Origin: CAILZL01 sp963791615
GTDB lineage: Bacteria; Pseudomonadota; Gammaproteobacteria; Steroidobacterales; Steroidobacteraceae
NCBI GenBank assembly: GCA_963791615.1
Contig: CAWBTE010000008.1
Span: forward strand, 124,001 to 188,000
Length of the DNA stretch: 64,000 nucleotides
Direction of reading: 5' to 3'
Below the pieces are notes generated by a model. That model saw nothing but the letters and a program-made list of their open reading frames with translations. It had not been told where the DNA came from and did no database searches. The position numbers and the translations under genes are program-made. The number at the start of each line of letters is the position of its first letter. Position 1 is the stretch's first letter. This document shows, in pieces, positions 7,901-15,906 of this stretch.

Positions 7901-10642
7901 CTGGTGATCCTCAACGAGCGCGCACATTCCTATGTTCAGGATTTGCAGAATGCGCTGGACACGTCGGTGCGCATGAGCCAGTCGCGGCCGGTCGTGAATG
8001 CCGGTGTCGATAACACCCATGTCGATAGCAAGGGTTCGGTATTCGTATTGCGCACCGACCTGATTTCAGCAGAGACGCGCGCGGTGTTGTCCTCGGTCGC
8101 ACGTATTGTGTTTCATGGCCAACGTGGCAGTCTCGCAGAGCAACTTGAACGTCGTGCCGAGAGCAACAGCGTGACCAGGCATCTGCTGCCAATCAAGTCG
8201 CGTATGCCGGTTGCAATACCCCCTGCATCGCCACGCGAACTGGAATTCTTTAACGGCGTGGGCGGCTTTGCCGCAGAGGGACGCGAGTACGTCATTACGC
8301 TGGAGGCAGAACAATCTACGCCCGCGCCATGGATCAATGTCATTGCCAATCCGCAATTCGGCTTCCAGGTATCGGCGGAAGGCGGTGGCTATACCTGGTC
8401 GGTGAACAGTCGCGAAAACCAGCTGACGCAGTGGAGCAACGATCCGGTTACCGACCGCTCTGGAGAAGTATTGTATGTGCGCGATGAAGACACCGGCGAA
8501 GTATGGAGTCCCACTGCCGCGCCGGTACGTGATGCCGCGCCCTATGTAATTCACCATGGTCAGGGCTACAGCCGTTTCGAACACAACGTGCGGGGTATTG
8601 ACCTTGAATTGCTGATGTATGTGCCCATCGATGATCCCATCAAGATATTTCGGCTGAAACTTCACAACACTTCACAGCGTACCCGGCATCTGTCGGTGAC
8701 GGCCTATGTCGAATGGGTGCTGGGAACGTTGCGTGGCGCAGCGGCACCGACCATCACGACCGAGATGGATAGCGTCACCGGTGCAATGCTGGCGCGCAAT
8801 ACCTGGAATGCGGTGTATGGATCACGTGTGGCCTTTGCCGATCTGGCGGGAGTACAAACCCAGTGGACCGGTGATCGACTCGAGTTTCTGGGTCGTCATG
8901 GGCGACTCGATCAACCTGCCGCATTGCTCAATTCAGTACCCTTGAGCAAACGCACCGGTGCCGGCCTCGATCCCTGCGGCGCATTGCAGACAGCACTGAC
9001 GCTGGACAGCGATGAGTCCACCGAAATTGTGTTCCTGCTCGGTGAAACAGCCTCGGTGAGCGACACGCAGACCTTGCTGATGCGTTATCGGGCCTGCGAT
9101 CTGGATGCCGTGTTGCGTACCGTTACAGGCTATTGGGATGAAGTGCTTGGTACGGTCCAGGTCAAGACGCCCGATCGATCCATGGACATCATGCTCAACC
9201 GCTGGCTGCTGTATCAAACGCTGGTGTGCCGCACCTGGGCGCGTTCCGCTTTTTATCAGGCCAGCGGCGCTTATGGATTTCGCGATCAACTGCAGGACGG
9301 CATGGCGCTGGCGGTATCTCGCCCCGCGATTACCCGCGAGCACTTGTTGCGCGCCGCCGGACGACAATTTCCCGAAGGCGATGTACAGCATTGGTGGTTG
9401 CCGCCAACTGGTCAGGGTGTGCGCACGCGTATATCCGATGATCGCATCTGGCTTGCCTACGCATGTTTGCATTACCTCAACGTCACCGGTGATGTGTCGA
9501 TCCTGGATGAACAGGTACCTTTTATCGAAGGCGCCAAACTTGAACCCGGTGAACATGACGCCTATTTTCTGCCCGCTTTCGGCGAAGACAGCGCAACCCT
9601 GTTCGAACACTGCGCACGCGGACTGGATGCCAGTCTTGCCGTCGGTGCGCATGGTTTACCGTTGATCGGCACCGGCGACTGGAACGACGGCATGAATCGC
9701 GTCGGTGAGCAGGGCCGCGGCGAAAGCGTGTGGCTGGGATGGTTCCTGCACACCACGCTCACCGGTTTTGCCGCCGTGGCCAATGCGCGTAACGAACCGG
9801 CACGCGCTGCACAGTGGGTGGTGCATGTTGCTGGATTGAGTGCGTCGCTGGAACGCGAGGCGTGGGATGGCACATGGTATCGGCGCGGTTATTTTGATGA
9901 TGGCAGCGTTTTTGGTTCGGCGAGTAATGAGGAGTGCCGCATCGATTCCATCGCGCAATCCTGGAGTGTGCTGTCCGGGGCTGCGAATCCAGTACGTGCC
10001 GCGCAAGCCATGGCTGCGGTGGATACACAATTGATCCGACGCAATGAGGGACTGGCGCTGCTGTTTGCACCGCCCTTCGATCACACGCCGCTGGACCCGG
10101 GTTACATCAAGGGCTATCCACCCGGCCTGCGCGAGAATGGCGGACAGTACACGCATGCGGCGGCCTGGTCGGTCATAGCGTTCGCGAAACTCGGCGATGG
10201 CGACAAGGCAGCGGAACTATTTTCGCTGCTCAATCCGATCAATCATGCCAGCACGCGCACCGGCCTGCGACGCTACAAGGTGGAACCCTATGTAGTGGCG
10301 GCAGACGTGTACTCCGTAGCGCCGCATGTGGGTCGCGGCGGCTGGACCTGGTATACCGGCGCGGCTGGCTGGCTGTATCGAGCCGGGCTTGAGAGTATTC
10401 TCGGCTGCCAACAGCACGGCGACCGTCTGTTGCTCGATCCTTGTATTCCGAAGTCATGGCCCCGTTTCGAGATAAGCTTCAAGTATCGCTCAGCACGATA
10501 CGAAATCATCGTTGAGAATCCTGACGCCGTCAGCCACGGCATCACTCGCACCCTGCTGGATGGTCTTGAAGTACCCGCACCGACACGAATCGAGTTGCTT
10601 GACGATGGTGCAACACATCTTGTGCACGTTACGTTGGGTTAG
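1928..10642 (+). CDS. ndvB: Cyclic beta-1,2-glucan synthase (GT84-GH94)
   Basis: A 2904-residue inner membrane enzyme, close in size to rhizobial NdvB/ChvB and Brucella Cgs (about 2830-2870). It makes cyclic beta-1,2-glucans from UDP-glucose; in rhizobia these are periplasmic osmoregulators. An N-terminal cytosolic part is followed by membrane segments near 435-485. A family-2-like transferase domain carries VTLDADTRLP near 650, SHDLFEG near 765 and the R-x-x-R-W motif THRWARGDW. More membrane helices lie at about 840-1010. A glycoamylase-like region contains SWSGSMFEYLMPSLVM near 1400. The C-terminal third is a GH94 phosphorylase module with TGDWNDGMNRVGEQGRG near 2582, including the catalytic-acid Asp region. 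GTG start directly behind the Crp-type regulator. No companion exporter (NdvA) gene is in the window. It contains an in-frame palindromic repeat at 5574-5654. Confidence 0.92.
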   Translation: MRIPVTALLHRIFKSKSETSPWHAYASSSGKLVREELFSIERLEQHAATLAAVQLVAIKPPRRHSLQARLKDNEAVLLSTYRAIAASVSEGHAITPAAEWLIDNYHLVEAQTRQIKDDLPPRFYRQLPKLASGDFTGYPRVFGIAWAYVAHSDSLFDPETLRRFVQAYQQVQPLTIGELWAVAITLRVVLVENLRRAAERIVGSRVARQQADRVADQMLGVNGHVIDPAFIADPGALIRQHQEDARFFAVFVVQLVKRLRDQDPRVTPALLWLDNMLTAQGSSADTMVHDEHQRQGASNVTVRNIVTSMRLISDVNWPDFFEDVSLVDAELRATQVAGDGVDSSFSSMDFATRNLYRSVIEELARGSKQTELEIARVVVAATQGAVTQQTDRREGDPGYYLLAGGRPAFERSLGYRAPLRHWLSRCNAAIGPGGYIGAILLMTFMVLALPMWLLHSRQVPGWQWGALGLLGLIPAIDLAVALINRAVTRGFGATLLPGLELRDGVPAQLRTMVVVPMMLTTAEALQAQIERLEVHYLASSQGELHFALLSDWTDAATENVDGDAGLLQLAIDGITRLNRVHGLMAEGERFYFLHRRRKWSEDQQQWMGWERKRGKLHELNQLLRGGVDTSFIGIDEIAHPLPQAVRFVVTLDADTRLPRESVRRLIGKLAHPLNQPRFDAATGCVIEGYAVLQPRVTPSLPVGREGSLFQRVFSSMTGIDAYDSTVSDVYQDLFGAGSYAGKGIYDIDAFEAALSNRVPEGSLLSHDLFEGTFARAGLASDIEVVEEFPSRYDVAAARTHRWARGDWQLLPWILGRKDAARSGSGLLPLIGLWKMIDNLRRTLSAPAIVMALLAGWLLPLPAALLWTAFVLTTIVLPGLLPVLAAILPRRRGVSAHSHLRALANDLGLALLQMFFVITLLAHQAWLMTDAIGRTLFRLFVSHRNLLEWVTAAQAQLSARLTLVAMYRRMFSSVFIAVVAAMLMMLIGSSAWWLALPFILLWLAAPAIARAISESPLVAGRLAVSSEDALALRLVARRTWRYFETFVTPLDHMLPPDNFQEDPQPVLAHRTSPTNMGLYLLCAVSARDFGWAGMPDIVARLEATLATMHRLQKCRGHFYNWYETRDLRPLEPRYVSSVDSGNLAAHLIAVANACREWADSDVDDSASLAGIADAVHLTRTALRQLPDVRTHAITRRQLEDALNALSAAFQKLANDASVRAEPELVERVEAFRSLEPYDRHRANDKESRSENIVILATTLADSARALANEQTGGQDDAAHTDLLYWAEATLGSIASWQREVMQSDAARLVLQQRLLAIAMDAHTMALAMEFEFLLDPERNLLSIGYSATDGTLDPSCYDLLASEARLASFFAIAKNDVSTRHWFRLGRSVTAIGRGAALISWSGSMFEYLMPSLVMRAPVGSLLEQTSRLIVRRQIAYGAALGVPWGVSESAFSARDLEFTYQYSNFGVPGLGLKRGLSENLVIAPYATALAAMVDPAAAVCNFAKLTTVGAYGRYGFYEALDYTRSRLPSGSHVAIVRAFMAHHHGMTVVAIANVLFDGRMRARFHAEASVQATELLLQERTPRDVSIAHPRAEEVATAARISSTDFPEVRRLHTPHTATPQTHLLSNGRYAVMLTGAGSGYSRWRELGLTRWREDATRDDAGSYIFLRDAADGTVWSAGYQPSGVEPDSYEVTFTEDRAEFQRIDGKLATTLHVVVSPEDDAEVRRVSITNSGDDARDIDVTSYSELVLAPPAADNAHPAFSKLFVQTEYVARLGLLLATRRRRSPDEAQVWVAHHVVVEGEVLGRAEYETDRTRFLGRSREINAAIAVMDGRPLSNTVGTVLDPIFALRSRVRIQPGATVRLSFWTSVAESRVAVLDLFDKHHDANAFVRAATLAWTQAQVQLRHLGVTAEQTNLFQRLAGHVLYANASLRPSSDTIQRGGGTAPALWAQGISGDLPIVLLRIDHVEDIDIVRQLLRAHEYWRLKQLAVDLVILNERAHSYVQDLQNALDTSVRMSQSRPVVNAGVDNTHVDSKGSVFVLRTDLISAETRAVLSSVARIVFHGQRGSLAEQLERRAESNSVTRHLLPIKSRMPVAIPPASPRELEFFNGVGGFAAEGREYVITLEAEQSTPAPWINVIANPQFGFQVSAEGGGYTWSVNSRENQLTQWSNDPVTDRSGEVLYVRDEDTGEVWSPTAAPVRDAAPYVIHHGQGYSRFEHNVRGIDLELLMYVPIDDPIKIFRLKLHNTSQRTRHLSVTAYVEWVLGTLRGAAAPTITTEMDSVTGAMLARNTWNAVYGSRVAFADLAGVQTQWTGDRLEFLGRHGRLDQPAALLNSVPLSKRTGAGLDPCGALQTALTLDSDESTEIVFLLGETASVSDTQTLLMRYRACDLDAVLRTVTGYWDEVLGTVQVKTPDRSMDIMLNRWLLYQTLVCRTWARSAFYQASGAYGFRDQLQDGMALAVSRPAITREHLLRAAGRQFPEGDVQHWWLPPTGQGVRTRISDDRIWLAYACLHYLNVTGDVSILDEQVPFIEGAKLEPGEHDAYFLPAFGEDSATLFEHCARGLDASLAVGAHGLPLIGTGDWNDGMNRVGEQGRGESVWLGWFLHTTLTGFAAVANARNEPARAAQWVVHVAGLSASLEREAWDGTWYRRGYFDDGSVFGSASNEECRIDSIAQSWSVLSGAANPVRAAQAMAAVDTQLIRRNEGLALLFAPPFDHTPLDPGYIKGYPPGLRENGGQYTHAAAWSVIAFAKLGDGDKAAELFSLLNPINHASTRTGLRRYKVEPYVVAADVYSVAPHVGRGGWTWYTGAAGWLYRAGLESILGCQQHGDRLLLDPCIPKSWPRFEISFKYRSARYEIIVENPDAVSHGITRTLLDGLEVPAPTRIELLDDGATHLVHVTLG
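5574..5654. repeat. Palindromic repeat embedded in the ndvB reading frame
   Basis: The left arm CGTTCGCGCTGAGCCTGAGC (from 5575) and the right arm GACAGGCACAGGGCGAACG (to 5654) form inverted ends. The left arm also contains the 15-mer CCTGAGCTTGTCGAA, which recurs at 58349-58363 and, with one mismatch, on the other strand at 44616-44630. It encodes an Arg/Glu-rich stretch with no stop (residues about 1216-1243), between recognisable domains. The match is seen directly; insertion is inference. Confidence 0.55.
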
Positions 10643-10759
10643 AACGGCGGCCCCGGTGCCTTCCAGCACGTAATCCAAACAACGTAGCATCGCCACGCAT
10701 ACTTGGGAAACCGATCCGCCTCCTTGCGATTCTGCCGCCATGCATAATCTGGTTATGAT

Positions 10760-11299
10760 TTATGGCTGCTTTTCGAATATCTGCACATTCTGGAATTCCG
10801 GGGTTTCCGGGTTCCAGCTGGTGGCAACGAAAGTCTTGCCATCCTGCGACACGGCATAGACGTTGTATTCAAAGTCCTTGCCACGGATCTGAAACACGCG
10901 GGCCAGCAGGTTCGAATTGACTCGCGAGAAGGAATAACTCTGTTCCCTGGGATCTCCGGGCGCGCTGAGGCACGACTCCTTCATTGCGCACGTATGTTGC
11001 TGGCCATCAGGAATCACAACCAGCGTCTTCGTCGGAGCGGGCGCCGGATATTCCGGATAAATATTCATTCGCAAGCCGGCGCCATCCGGTGTGAACACCC
11101 AGGTGAAGGTGGGCGAGCGACGCGTCTGCACACCGCTGGGGCCGGCCCGTCCCATTTTTGACTTTTCGAGGTTGATCGTCCAGGTGCCCACGAATGCGTC
11201 AAGTCCGTTAGCGGATTGAGCGATTGCAGGGGGCGCAGCAACAACAAGGCCAACAATAAAAGCGATGGCCGTGTTATGAATTTTTCTACTTGGGGACAT
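10760..11299 (-). CDS. Exported protein of unknown function, paralogue A
   Basis: About 179 residues with a signal peptide (NTAIAFIVGLVVAAPPAIAQ). GGAGG lies 6 bases before the ATG at 11299 and decides this start over the longer frame to 11401. The mature part begins GLDAFVGTWTINLEKSKMG, resembling small secreted beta-barrel proteins in which a G-x-W-x-L/M-N-x-x-K-S/T-K motif opens the domain. It contains two cysteines (CAMKESC) that could pair. It is clearly paralogous along its whole length to the next gene upstream (11414-11986), sharing RSPTFTW, GLRM, YPxPAPT and a terminal QIFEKQP/QVFDKQP. I do not recognise a function. Confidence 0.75.
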   Translation of the reverse strand: MSPSRKIHNTAIAFIVGLVVAAPPAIAQSANGLDAFVGTWTINLEKSKMGRAGPSGVQTRRSPTFTWVFTPDGAGLRMNIYPEYPAPAPTKTLVVIPDGQQHTCAMKESCLSAPGDPREQSYSFSRVNSNLLARVFQIRGKDFEYNVYAVSQDGKTFVATSWNPETPEFQNVQIFEKQP

Positions 11300-11413
11300 A
11301 GAAGCCTCCGCTGCTAGCCTGTTGGTAAGCGGACGATCGCATCTATCAAATTTTTTGGCGGCAACAACTGGCGCACCCCACGATGAGCCAGTCGCTTGCA
11401 AGCGGGCGAGAAC

Positions 11414-11986
11414 TTACGGCTGCTTATCGAACACCTGAATGTTGTGGTATTCGGGTGTATCAGGACCCCAGCTCACGGAAGTAAAAGTCTTGCCATCTCT
11501 CGACACCGTGTAGTGGGAATATTCGTAGACCTCGCCCTTGATGTAAAAGACTCGGGCCACCAGGTGAGAATCCAGATAGTGATACACGTAAGTCTGGTCC
11601 TTGGGATCGCCGCCGCCGGTGAGGCAGGCTGTTTTATTTTTCGTGTCACAGCCGCGCAGCTTGCCATCAGGGATCAAAGTCATGGTCCGCGTCGGCGCCG
11701 GCTGCGGGTATTCGGTGTAAACATCCATGCGCAGGCCCGGGCCTTCCGGCGTAAAGGTCCATGTGAAGGTGGGTGAACGAACGATATTCGCACCAGTCGG
11801 TCCCATCCGCCCCATCTTGGTCTTTGCGGCATTCATCTGCCACCTGCCCGCGAATTTGCTCAGGTCAGGCTTTGACTGGGCCGCCGCAGGTGCAGATTGC
11901 GCGAATGCAGTGGACACAGACAGACTGAGGCCAAGCCCCATGGCCGTCGCGATTACTGCGTAACGAATTTGCTGGATCATTGACAT
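11414..11986 (-). CDS. Exported protein of unknown function, paralogue B
   Basis: 190 residues with a signal peptide ending in STAFAQS. GGAGGA lies 6 bases before the ATG. The mature part has FAGRWQMNAAKTKMGRMGPTG and RSPTFTWTFTPEGPGLRM, and a cysteine pair (CDTKNKTAC) at the same place as in its neighbour. A tandem duplication produced the pair. The repeated SRDGKTFTSVSWGPDTPEY stretch suggests a conserved surface. The 114-bp gap between the two genes has a good ribosome binding site for the downstream copy but no terminator, so one transcript is likely. Function unknown; a lipocalin-like carrier or enzyme inhibitor is only a guess from size and export. Confidence 0.75.
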   Translation of the reverse strand: MSMIQQIRYAVIATAMGLGLSLSVSTAFAQSAPAAAQSKPDLSKFAGRWQMNAAKTKMGRMGPTGANIVRSPTFTWTFTPEGPGLRMDVYTEYPQPAPTRTMTLIPDGKLRGCDTKNKTACLTGGGDPKDQTYVYHYLDSHLVARVFYIKGEVYEYSHYTVSRDGKTFTSVSWGPDTPEYHNIQVFDKQP

Positions 11987-12053
11987 GTCATCCTCCGCTC
12001 TTCATTTCCGATTCTATGACTTTCTGATTTGGTGCTGCAGCATCAACCATAGA

Positions 12054-13073
12054 TCATGGTTGAGCCGCTTTCGAGCGGTCATGCGCTTCGAGCGCGTATA
12101 TGGCCTCAATGGTCGCAGTGTAGTACCTGAGCATTGCATCTTTGCCCACAACCCAGGGGCTGGTCTTACCCGCCTTGCCTTCGTTGACCAGCTTGGCCTT
12201 CTCCCAGGCATCGTCCAGGAAGGGATGACTGGCCAGCACAACATCGGCTCCTGACGCGAGGCTTACCTTGGCAAACTTGTCGAGCGAATCCCGCATGATC
12301 TTGCCGCCGCCTTTGGATGGCTCCTTCACATGATTCAATCCCGTGCCACCAATGAAGGAGATCACGTGGGGCCGACCTTGATCAGTGACGGGAATGATCG
12401 CGGAAACGGCCCCCGGGGTATGCCCGGGCGTGAGATGGAAGCTGATGGTCGTGCCGCCCAAGGTGAGCTTGTCACCGTCATTGATGGCGACGTCCCGGTT
12501 CGGCGGTGGCACGCGCAGCGCACCGGCCGCCGCTTCTTTAGCGACGATGTCCCAGTCGATACCGCTCATCAATACCTTGGCCTTGTATTTTTCCTGTAGA
12601 TATTTTGCGCCGCCGAAGTGGTCAGCGTGGCCATGGGTGAGCACGATGTATTTGATCCTGGCGGGATCGAGCCCGACTTGGCGAAGGCCGCCTTCGATAT
12701 ATTGGGCAGCTTCCTCGGTGCTGTTCAGCGTATCGAACAGGATGATGCCGTCGCTGGTGTTCAGCGCCCAGGCATTCACCCAGTTGATGCCGAGATAGTA
12801 GAACTGATCAAACGCCTTGACTGCGGGCAGGGTCGGAAGCTTGCGGGAGGAAGGAACTCCGTTTGCAAAAATCTTGTCGTCGATCAGGTAAAGCGTACTC
12901 GGCAAGTTGCGCACGCTGACATCGCCCTTGAGCGTGAGATAAGCCAGGTCGATGTGGTCTTGTACAGACTCAGGCAAGGCCGTCTGGGGTGCATCGTAAG
13001 GCTCGGCCTGTGCCAGCGACGGCAGACACAGAAACGCGGTGGCGGTCAGCAGGTGATTCTTAAGCTCATGCAC
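12054..13073 (-). CDS. Exported metallo-beta-lactamase-fold hydrolase
   Basis: About 339 residues with a signal peptide (HLLTATAFLCLPSLAQA). The zinc motif LTHGHADHFGG (H-x-H-x-D-H) is followed by LTPGHTPGAVS and by ASHPFLDDAWE near the C-terminus. The layout resembles subclass B3 metallo-beta-lactamases and related periplasmic hydrolases. The substrate is unknown; the neighbours do not suggest antibiotic resistance. The GTG at 13073 is chosen because GGGGGAAAGAG lies just upstream. ATG at 13094 and the longer frame to 13136 lack a ribosome binding site. It lies upstream of, and in the same direction as, the tandem exported paralogues, so it may share their transcript. Confidence 0.8.
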   Translation of the reverse strand: MHELKNHLLTATAFLCLPSLAQAEPYDAPQTALPESVQDHIDLAYLTLKGDVSVRNLPSTLYLIDDKIFANGVPSSRKLPTLPAVKAFDQFYYLGINWVNAWALNTSDGIILFDTLNSTEEAAQYIEGGLRQVGLDPARIKYIVLTHGHADHFGGAKYLQEKYKAKVLMSGIDWDIVAKEAAAGALRVPPPNRDVAINDGDKLTLGGTTISFHLTPGHTPGAVSAIIPVTDQGRPHVISFIGGTGLNHVKEPSKGGGKIMRDSLDKFAKVSLASGADVVLASHPFLDDAWEKAKLVNEGKAGKTSPWVVGKDAMLRYYTATIEAIYALEAHDRSKAAQP

Positions 13074-13379
13074 GATCTCTTTCCCCCAGGACATAACAAC
13101 ATTATGTTGGGAACCCGCTTCGACGTCCCCGGACATAGCAGCGATTCTGTACCATGATGCCGCCAGTGCGCGGCCTCAGTGTGCTTTGCGGAGAATACAG
13201 GCCTGTTGCTCCTTCTGGCAATGTCCTGCAGGGGATTGCGAGTTGCTCGCGTTGCCACTTGAACACCGGTATTCGCATGTCTACAGTACTGTAGGCATAC
13301 TGTTCCGCATTGAGCGAACGTAGCCGATCTCGACAACCCAGTTATAGATGAACGATCTCTCAGGGGAGCAACAGACAAG

Positions 13380-14357
13380 ATGACTCACTGGAAACTCCTG
13401 GCGGGAGCCGGAACTTTGGCATTGATCGCCGCTGGCGTCGTGGCCGCGCAAAACGCAACGCAAAACAATGCGCCGGCCCAGCCAATCGCAACCAACGAGC
13501 CCTACCCACAGTGGGCATTTCCCGGACCGCACAACCTGAGCGTCCCGGACAGCAAGCGGGCCTTTTCCTGGGTGCAGATGTTCGATCGCACCACTGCGGT
13601 TGACTGGTTTCCGGACGAACACCCGGCCATGCCCACTGCGGTAAAGGGCCAACTGCGCGTATACGCCTGCGGTTTTTGCCATCTTCCGGAAGGCGCAGGG
13701 CGTCCGGAAAACGCCGCGCTGGCAGGTCTGCCATACGAATATTTCATGCAACAGATCAACGACATGCAATCCGGCAAGCGCAACACACCGAACCCGAATT
13801 TCGGCCCCGGCGTGAACATGATGCTGACCATCAATCACAAGGATCTGCAGAAAAAAGATATCGAGGACGCGGCGCGTTACTACGCCGGACTCAAATACGT
13901 GAATCACACCAAGATCGTCGAGACCACCGAAATTCCCCGCATCGCCCGCACGGATTCCTTTGTGTACGTGCTGGACAAGTCGGGCGCGAAAGAACCCCTG
14001 GGTGAGCGCATCGTCGAAGCTCCCGATGATTTCGAACGTTTCGAAATGCGAGACCACCGCGTCGGTGTTACGGCCTATGTCCCGCCAGGGTCAATTGCCC
14101 GCGGTGCAATATTGGCCAAAGGAAACGGCAATCCGGCCATAGCCTGCGAGACCTGCCATGGTCCCGGCCTGAAAGGCACGCCCATCGGCCCGCCGATTGC
14201 CGGACGCCCGCTGACGCCGAACTTTCGCCAGATGTACGCCTTCAAAACCGGTACCCGCAAAGGACCAAGCGCTTTACTCATGACTCCGGTGGTGGCTAAC
14301 CTGTCGAATAAGGACATGATAGATCTTGCCGCCTATGTCGGCTCACTAGAGCCTTGA
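13380..14357 (+). CDS. Exported dihaem cytochrome c
   Basis: 325 residues. A signal peptide (LALIAAGVVAAQ) precedes two haem-c motifs, CGFCH at about 97-101 and CETCH at about 256-260, so the protein carries two covalent haems in the periplasm. The region between includes FMQQINDMQSGKR and ARYYAGLKYV, as in class-I cytochrome c domains used as soluble electron carriers. AGGGGAG lies upstream of the ATG. The partner oxidase or dehydrogenase is not in the window. It is divergent from the metallo-hydrolase gene and followed by two more exported proteins. Confidence 0.85.
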   Translation: MTHWKLLAGAGTLALIAAGVVAAQNATQNNAPAQPIATNEPYPQWAFPGPHNLSVPDSKRAFSWVQMFDRTTAVDWFPDEHPAMPTAVKGQLRVYACGFCHLPEGAGRPENAALAGLPYEYFMQQINDMQSGKRNTPNPNFGPGVNMMLTINHKDLQKKDIEDAARYYAGLKYVNHTKIVETTEIPRIARTDSFVYVLDKSGAKEPLGERIVEAPDDFERFEMRDHRVGVTAYVPPGSIARGAILAKGNGNPAIACETCHGPGLKGTPIGPPIAGRPLTPNFRQMYAFKTGTRKGPSALLMTPVVANLSNKDMIDLAAYVGSLEP

Positions 14358-14523
14358 AGAACGAGGTTGCGCTTTAGCCCAGGAACAGGTTTAAACACGA
14401 TCGAAACGGCAATGTGCGCGTCAGTAAAAAACGCGCCTGCATCAGGAATTGCCGATCCCGATGGGACGTTTGGCCCGGTCACTGCGGCATGGTAAATTCA
14501 TGTTTTATTGAAGGGGTATCACC

Positions 14524-14925
14524 ATGCAACTGACTACTTTGACCAGGCTCGCAGCCGTATTGTCGCTTTGTGCTGCGTCAGCCGCTTTCGCCCACCACTC
14601 CAACGCGATGTACGAACGCACCAGGACGCTCGATGTCACGGGCACGATACGCGAGTTCCAATGGACCAACCCGCATACCTTCATCGAGCTAACGGTGGAC
14701 AGTGCAAACGGCCCACAGAACTTCACTATTGAAGGTCCGACACCGGGTGTACTCCGCGCTCAAGGCTGGAAATTCAATTCGCTCAAACCCGGCGACAAGG
14801 TGGTGGTAAAAGTTCACCCGCTCAAGGAAGGCCGACTCGGCGGCGGTCTGATCAGCGTCACCATGGCGGATGGCAAGATTCTGCCGGGCGGCAATGCTTA
14901 TGCGGCTGACAAGGCGGGCAAATGA
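14524..14925 (+). CDS. DUF6152-type small exported protein
   Basis: 133 residues with a signal peptide ending in SAAFAHHS. The mature protein starts with a His pair and has YERTRTLDVTGTIREFQWTN followed by PHTF, the pattern I associate with the DUF6152 family of small periplasmic beta proteins of unknown function. AAGGGG lies 7 bases before the ATG. Its end overlaps the next gene by 4 bases (ATGA), so the two are translationally coupled. The His-rich start could bind metal; this is speculation. Confidence 0.75.
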   Translation: MQLTTLTRLAAVLSLCAASAAFAHHSNAMYERTRTLDVTGTIREFQWTNPHTFIELTVDSANGPQNFTIEGPTPGVLRAQGWKFNSLKPGDKVVVKVHPLKEGRLGGGLISVTMADGKILPGGNAYAADKAGK

Positions 14926-15752
14926 AGAAGATGTTCAATCGACGTGGTGTTGCCCTGCTGTCCGTATCTGCCGCGTTACTGTGGGCGGTGCTGCACCCTT
15001 CCGTGGGCGTCGCTCAGCAATCCGAGTACCTGAAGGACGCCACCCCCTGGCAGAAAAGCACCAAGGGCATCAGCGGACTGTGGAACATGCAGGGTTACGT
15101 CAGCAGCTCGACCAATCCGCCGCGCGCACGCGTTGCGCGTGACATGAACGGACAGATACCGCCCCTGCTGCCGTGGGCCAAAGAACTGCTGGAAAAGCGC
15201 TTGGCCGACGCCGAGCAGGACAAGGCGTTTCCGAACACGGCTTCGTTGTGTCTGCCACAGGGCGTTCCCTACATGCTGCATGCCGCCGTGGGTGGGCCAC
15301 TGCAGATTCTCGAAACACCGGGACAGGTGACTTTCATCTCGGACGCCTACAATGAGTTTTTTATGGTCTACCTGAACGAGGAACTGCCGCCGCTGGAGGA
15401 CATCGAGCCCACGTATCACGGCGAGTCAGTCGGTCGTTGGGAAGGTGACACGCTGGTGATCAGTAGTGCCGGCTTCAAGACCATCACCACGCTGGATCAG
15501 GTCGGCATGCCGCACAGCGAAGAAATGCGGGTCACCACTCGCATACGCCGCACCGATCCCCAGACGCTGGAATTTCTGGTGACTGTCGATGATCCCAAGA
15601 CCTTCTCCAAACCCTGGACCCGGCGACAGATTTACAAGAAGGCCGCCGACAATGCGCGTATTGCGGAAGTGGTCTGTGAAAATCAGCGCAATGGACTCGA
15701 CCCCAAGACGGGATACCAGTCGCTGGAATTCAAGCCGCCACCCATACAGTAA
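14922..15752 (+). CDS. Exported protein of unknown function coupled to the DUF6152 gene
   Basis: 276 residues. The signal peptide (ALLSVSAALLWAVLHPSVGVAQ) precedes a mature domain with GISGLWNMQGYV, LCLPQGVPYMLHAAVGGPLQ and ESVGRWEGDTLVISSAGF. Proteins of this kind are common beside TonB receptors and DUF6152 proteins in soil gammaproteobacteria and are usually annotated as hypothetical. Two cysteines are visible (in SLCLPQG and EVVCENQ). The start overlaps the preceding stop. A strong terminator follows at 15812. No function is assigned. Confidence 0.75.
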   Translation: MKKMFNRRGVALLSVSAALLWAVLHPSVGVAQQSEYLKDATPWQKSTKGISGLWNMQGYVSSSTNPPRARVARDMNGQIPPLLPWAKELLEKRLADAEQDKAFPNTASLCLPQGVPYMLHAAVGGPLQILETPGQVTFISDAYNEFFMVYLNEELPPLEDIEPTYHGESVGRWEGDTLVISSAGFKTITTLDQVGMPHSEEMRVTTRIRRTDPQTLEFLVTVDDPKTFSKPWTRRQIYKKAADNARIAEVVCENQRNGLDPKTGYQSLEFKPPPIQ

Positions 15753-15811
15753 CTCAGTTCGTTCGTATTCATCACGCCGCAGCCATTCAGGCTGTAGCCT
15801 GATCGAACAGC

Positions 15812-15853
15812 AACATGGCTCAGCCGATATCCTCGACTGAGCCATGTTTTTAA
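15812..15853 (+). terminator. Terminator between convergent exported-protein operon and TonB receptor
   Basis: A perfect 12-bp stem AACATGGCTCAG/CTGAGCCATGTT (15812-15823 with 15837-15848) is followed by TTTTTAAAA. The T-run serves the rightward genes; the hairpin may also act leftward for the receptor gene ending at 15907. Confidence 0.8.
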
Positions 15854-15906
15854 AACCCTGAAATGCTGCGGGTGGGGTCAGCCACCCGCAAACATCAAAC
15901 ACTGCT

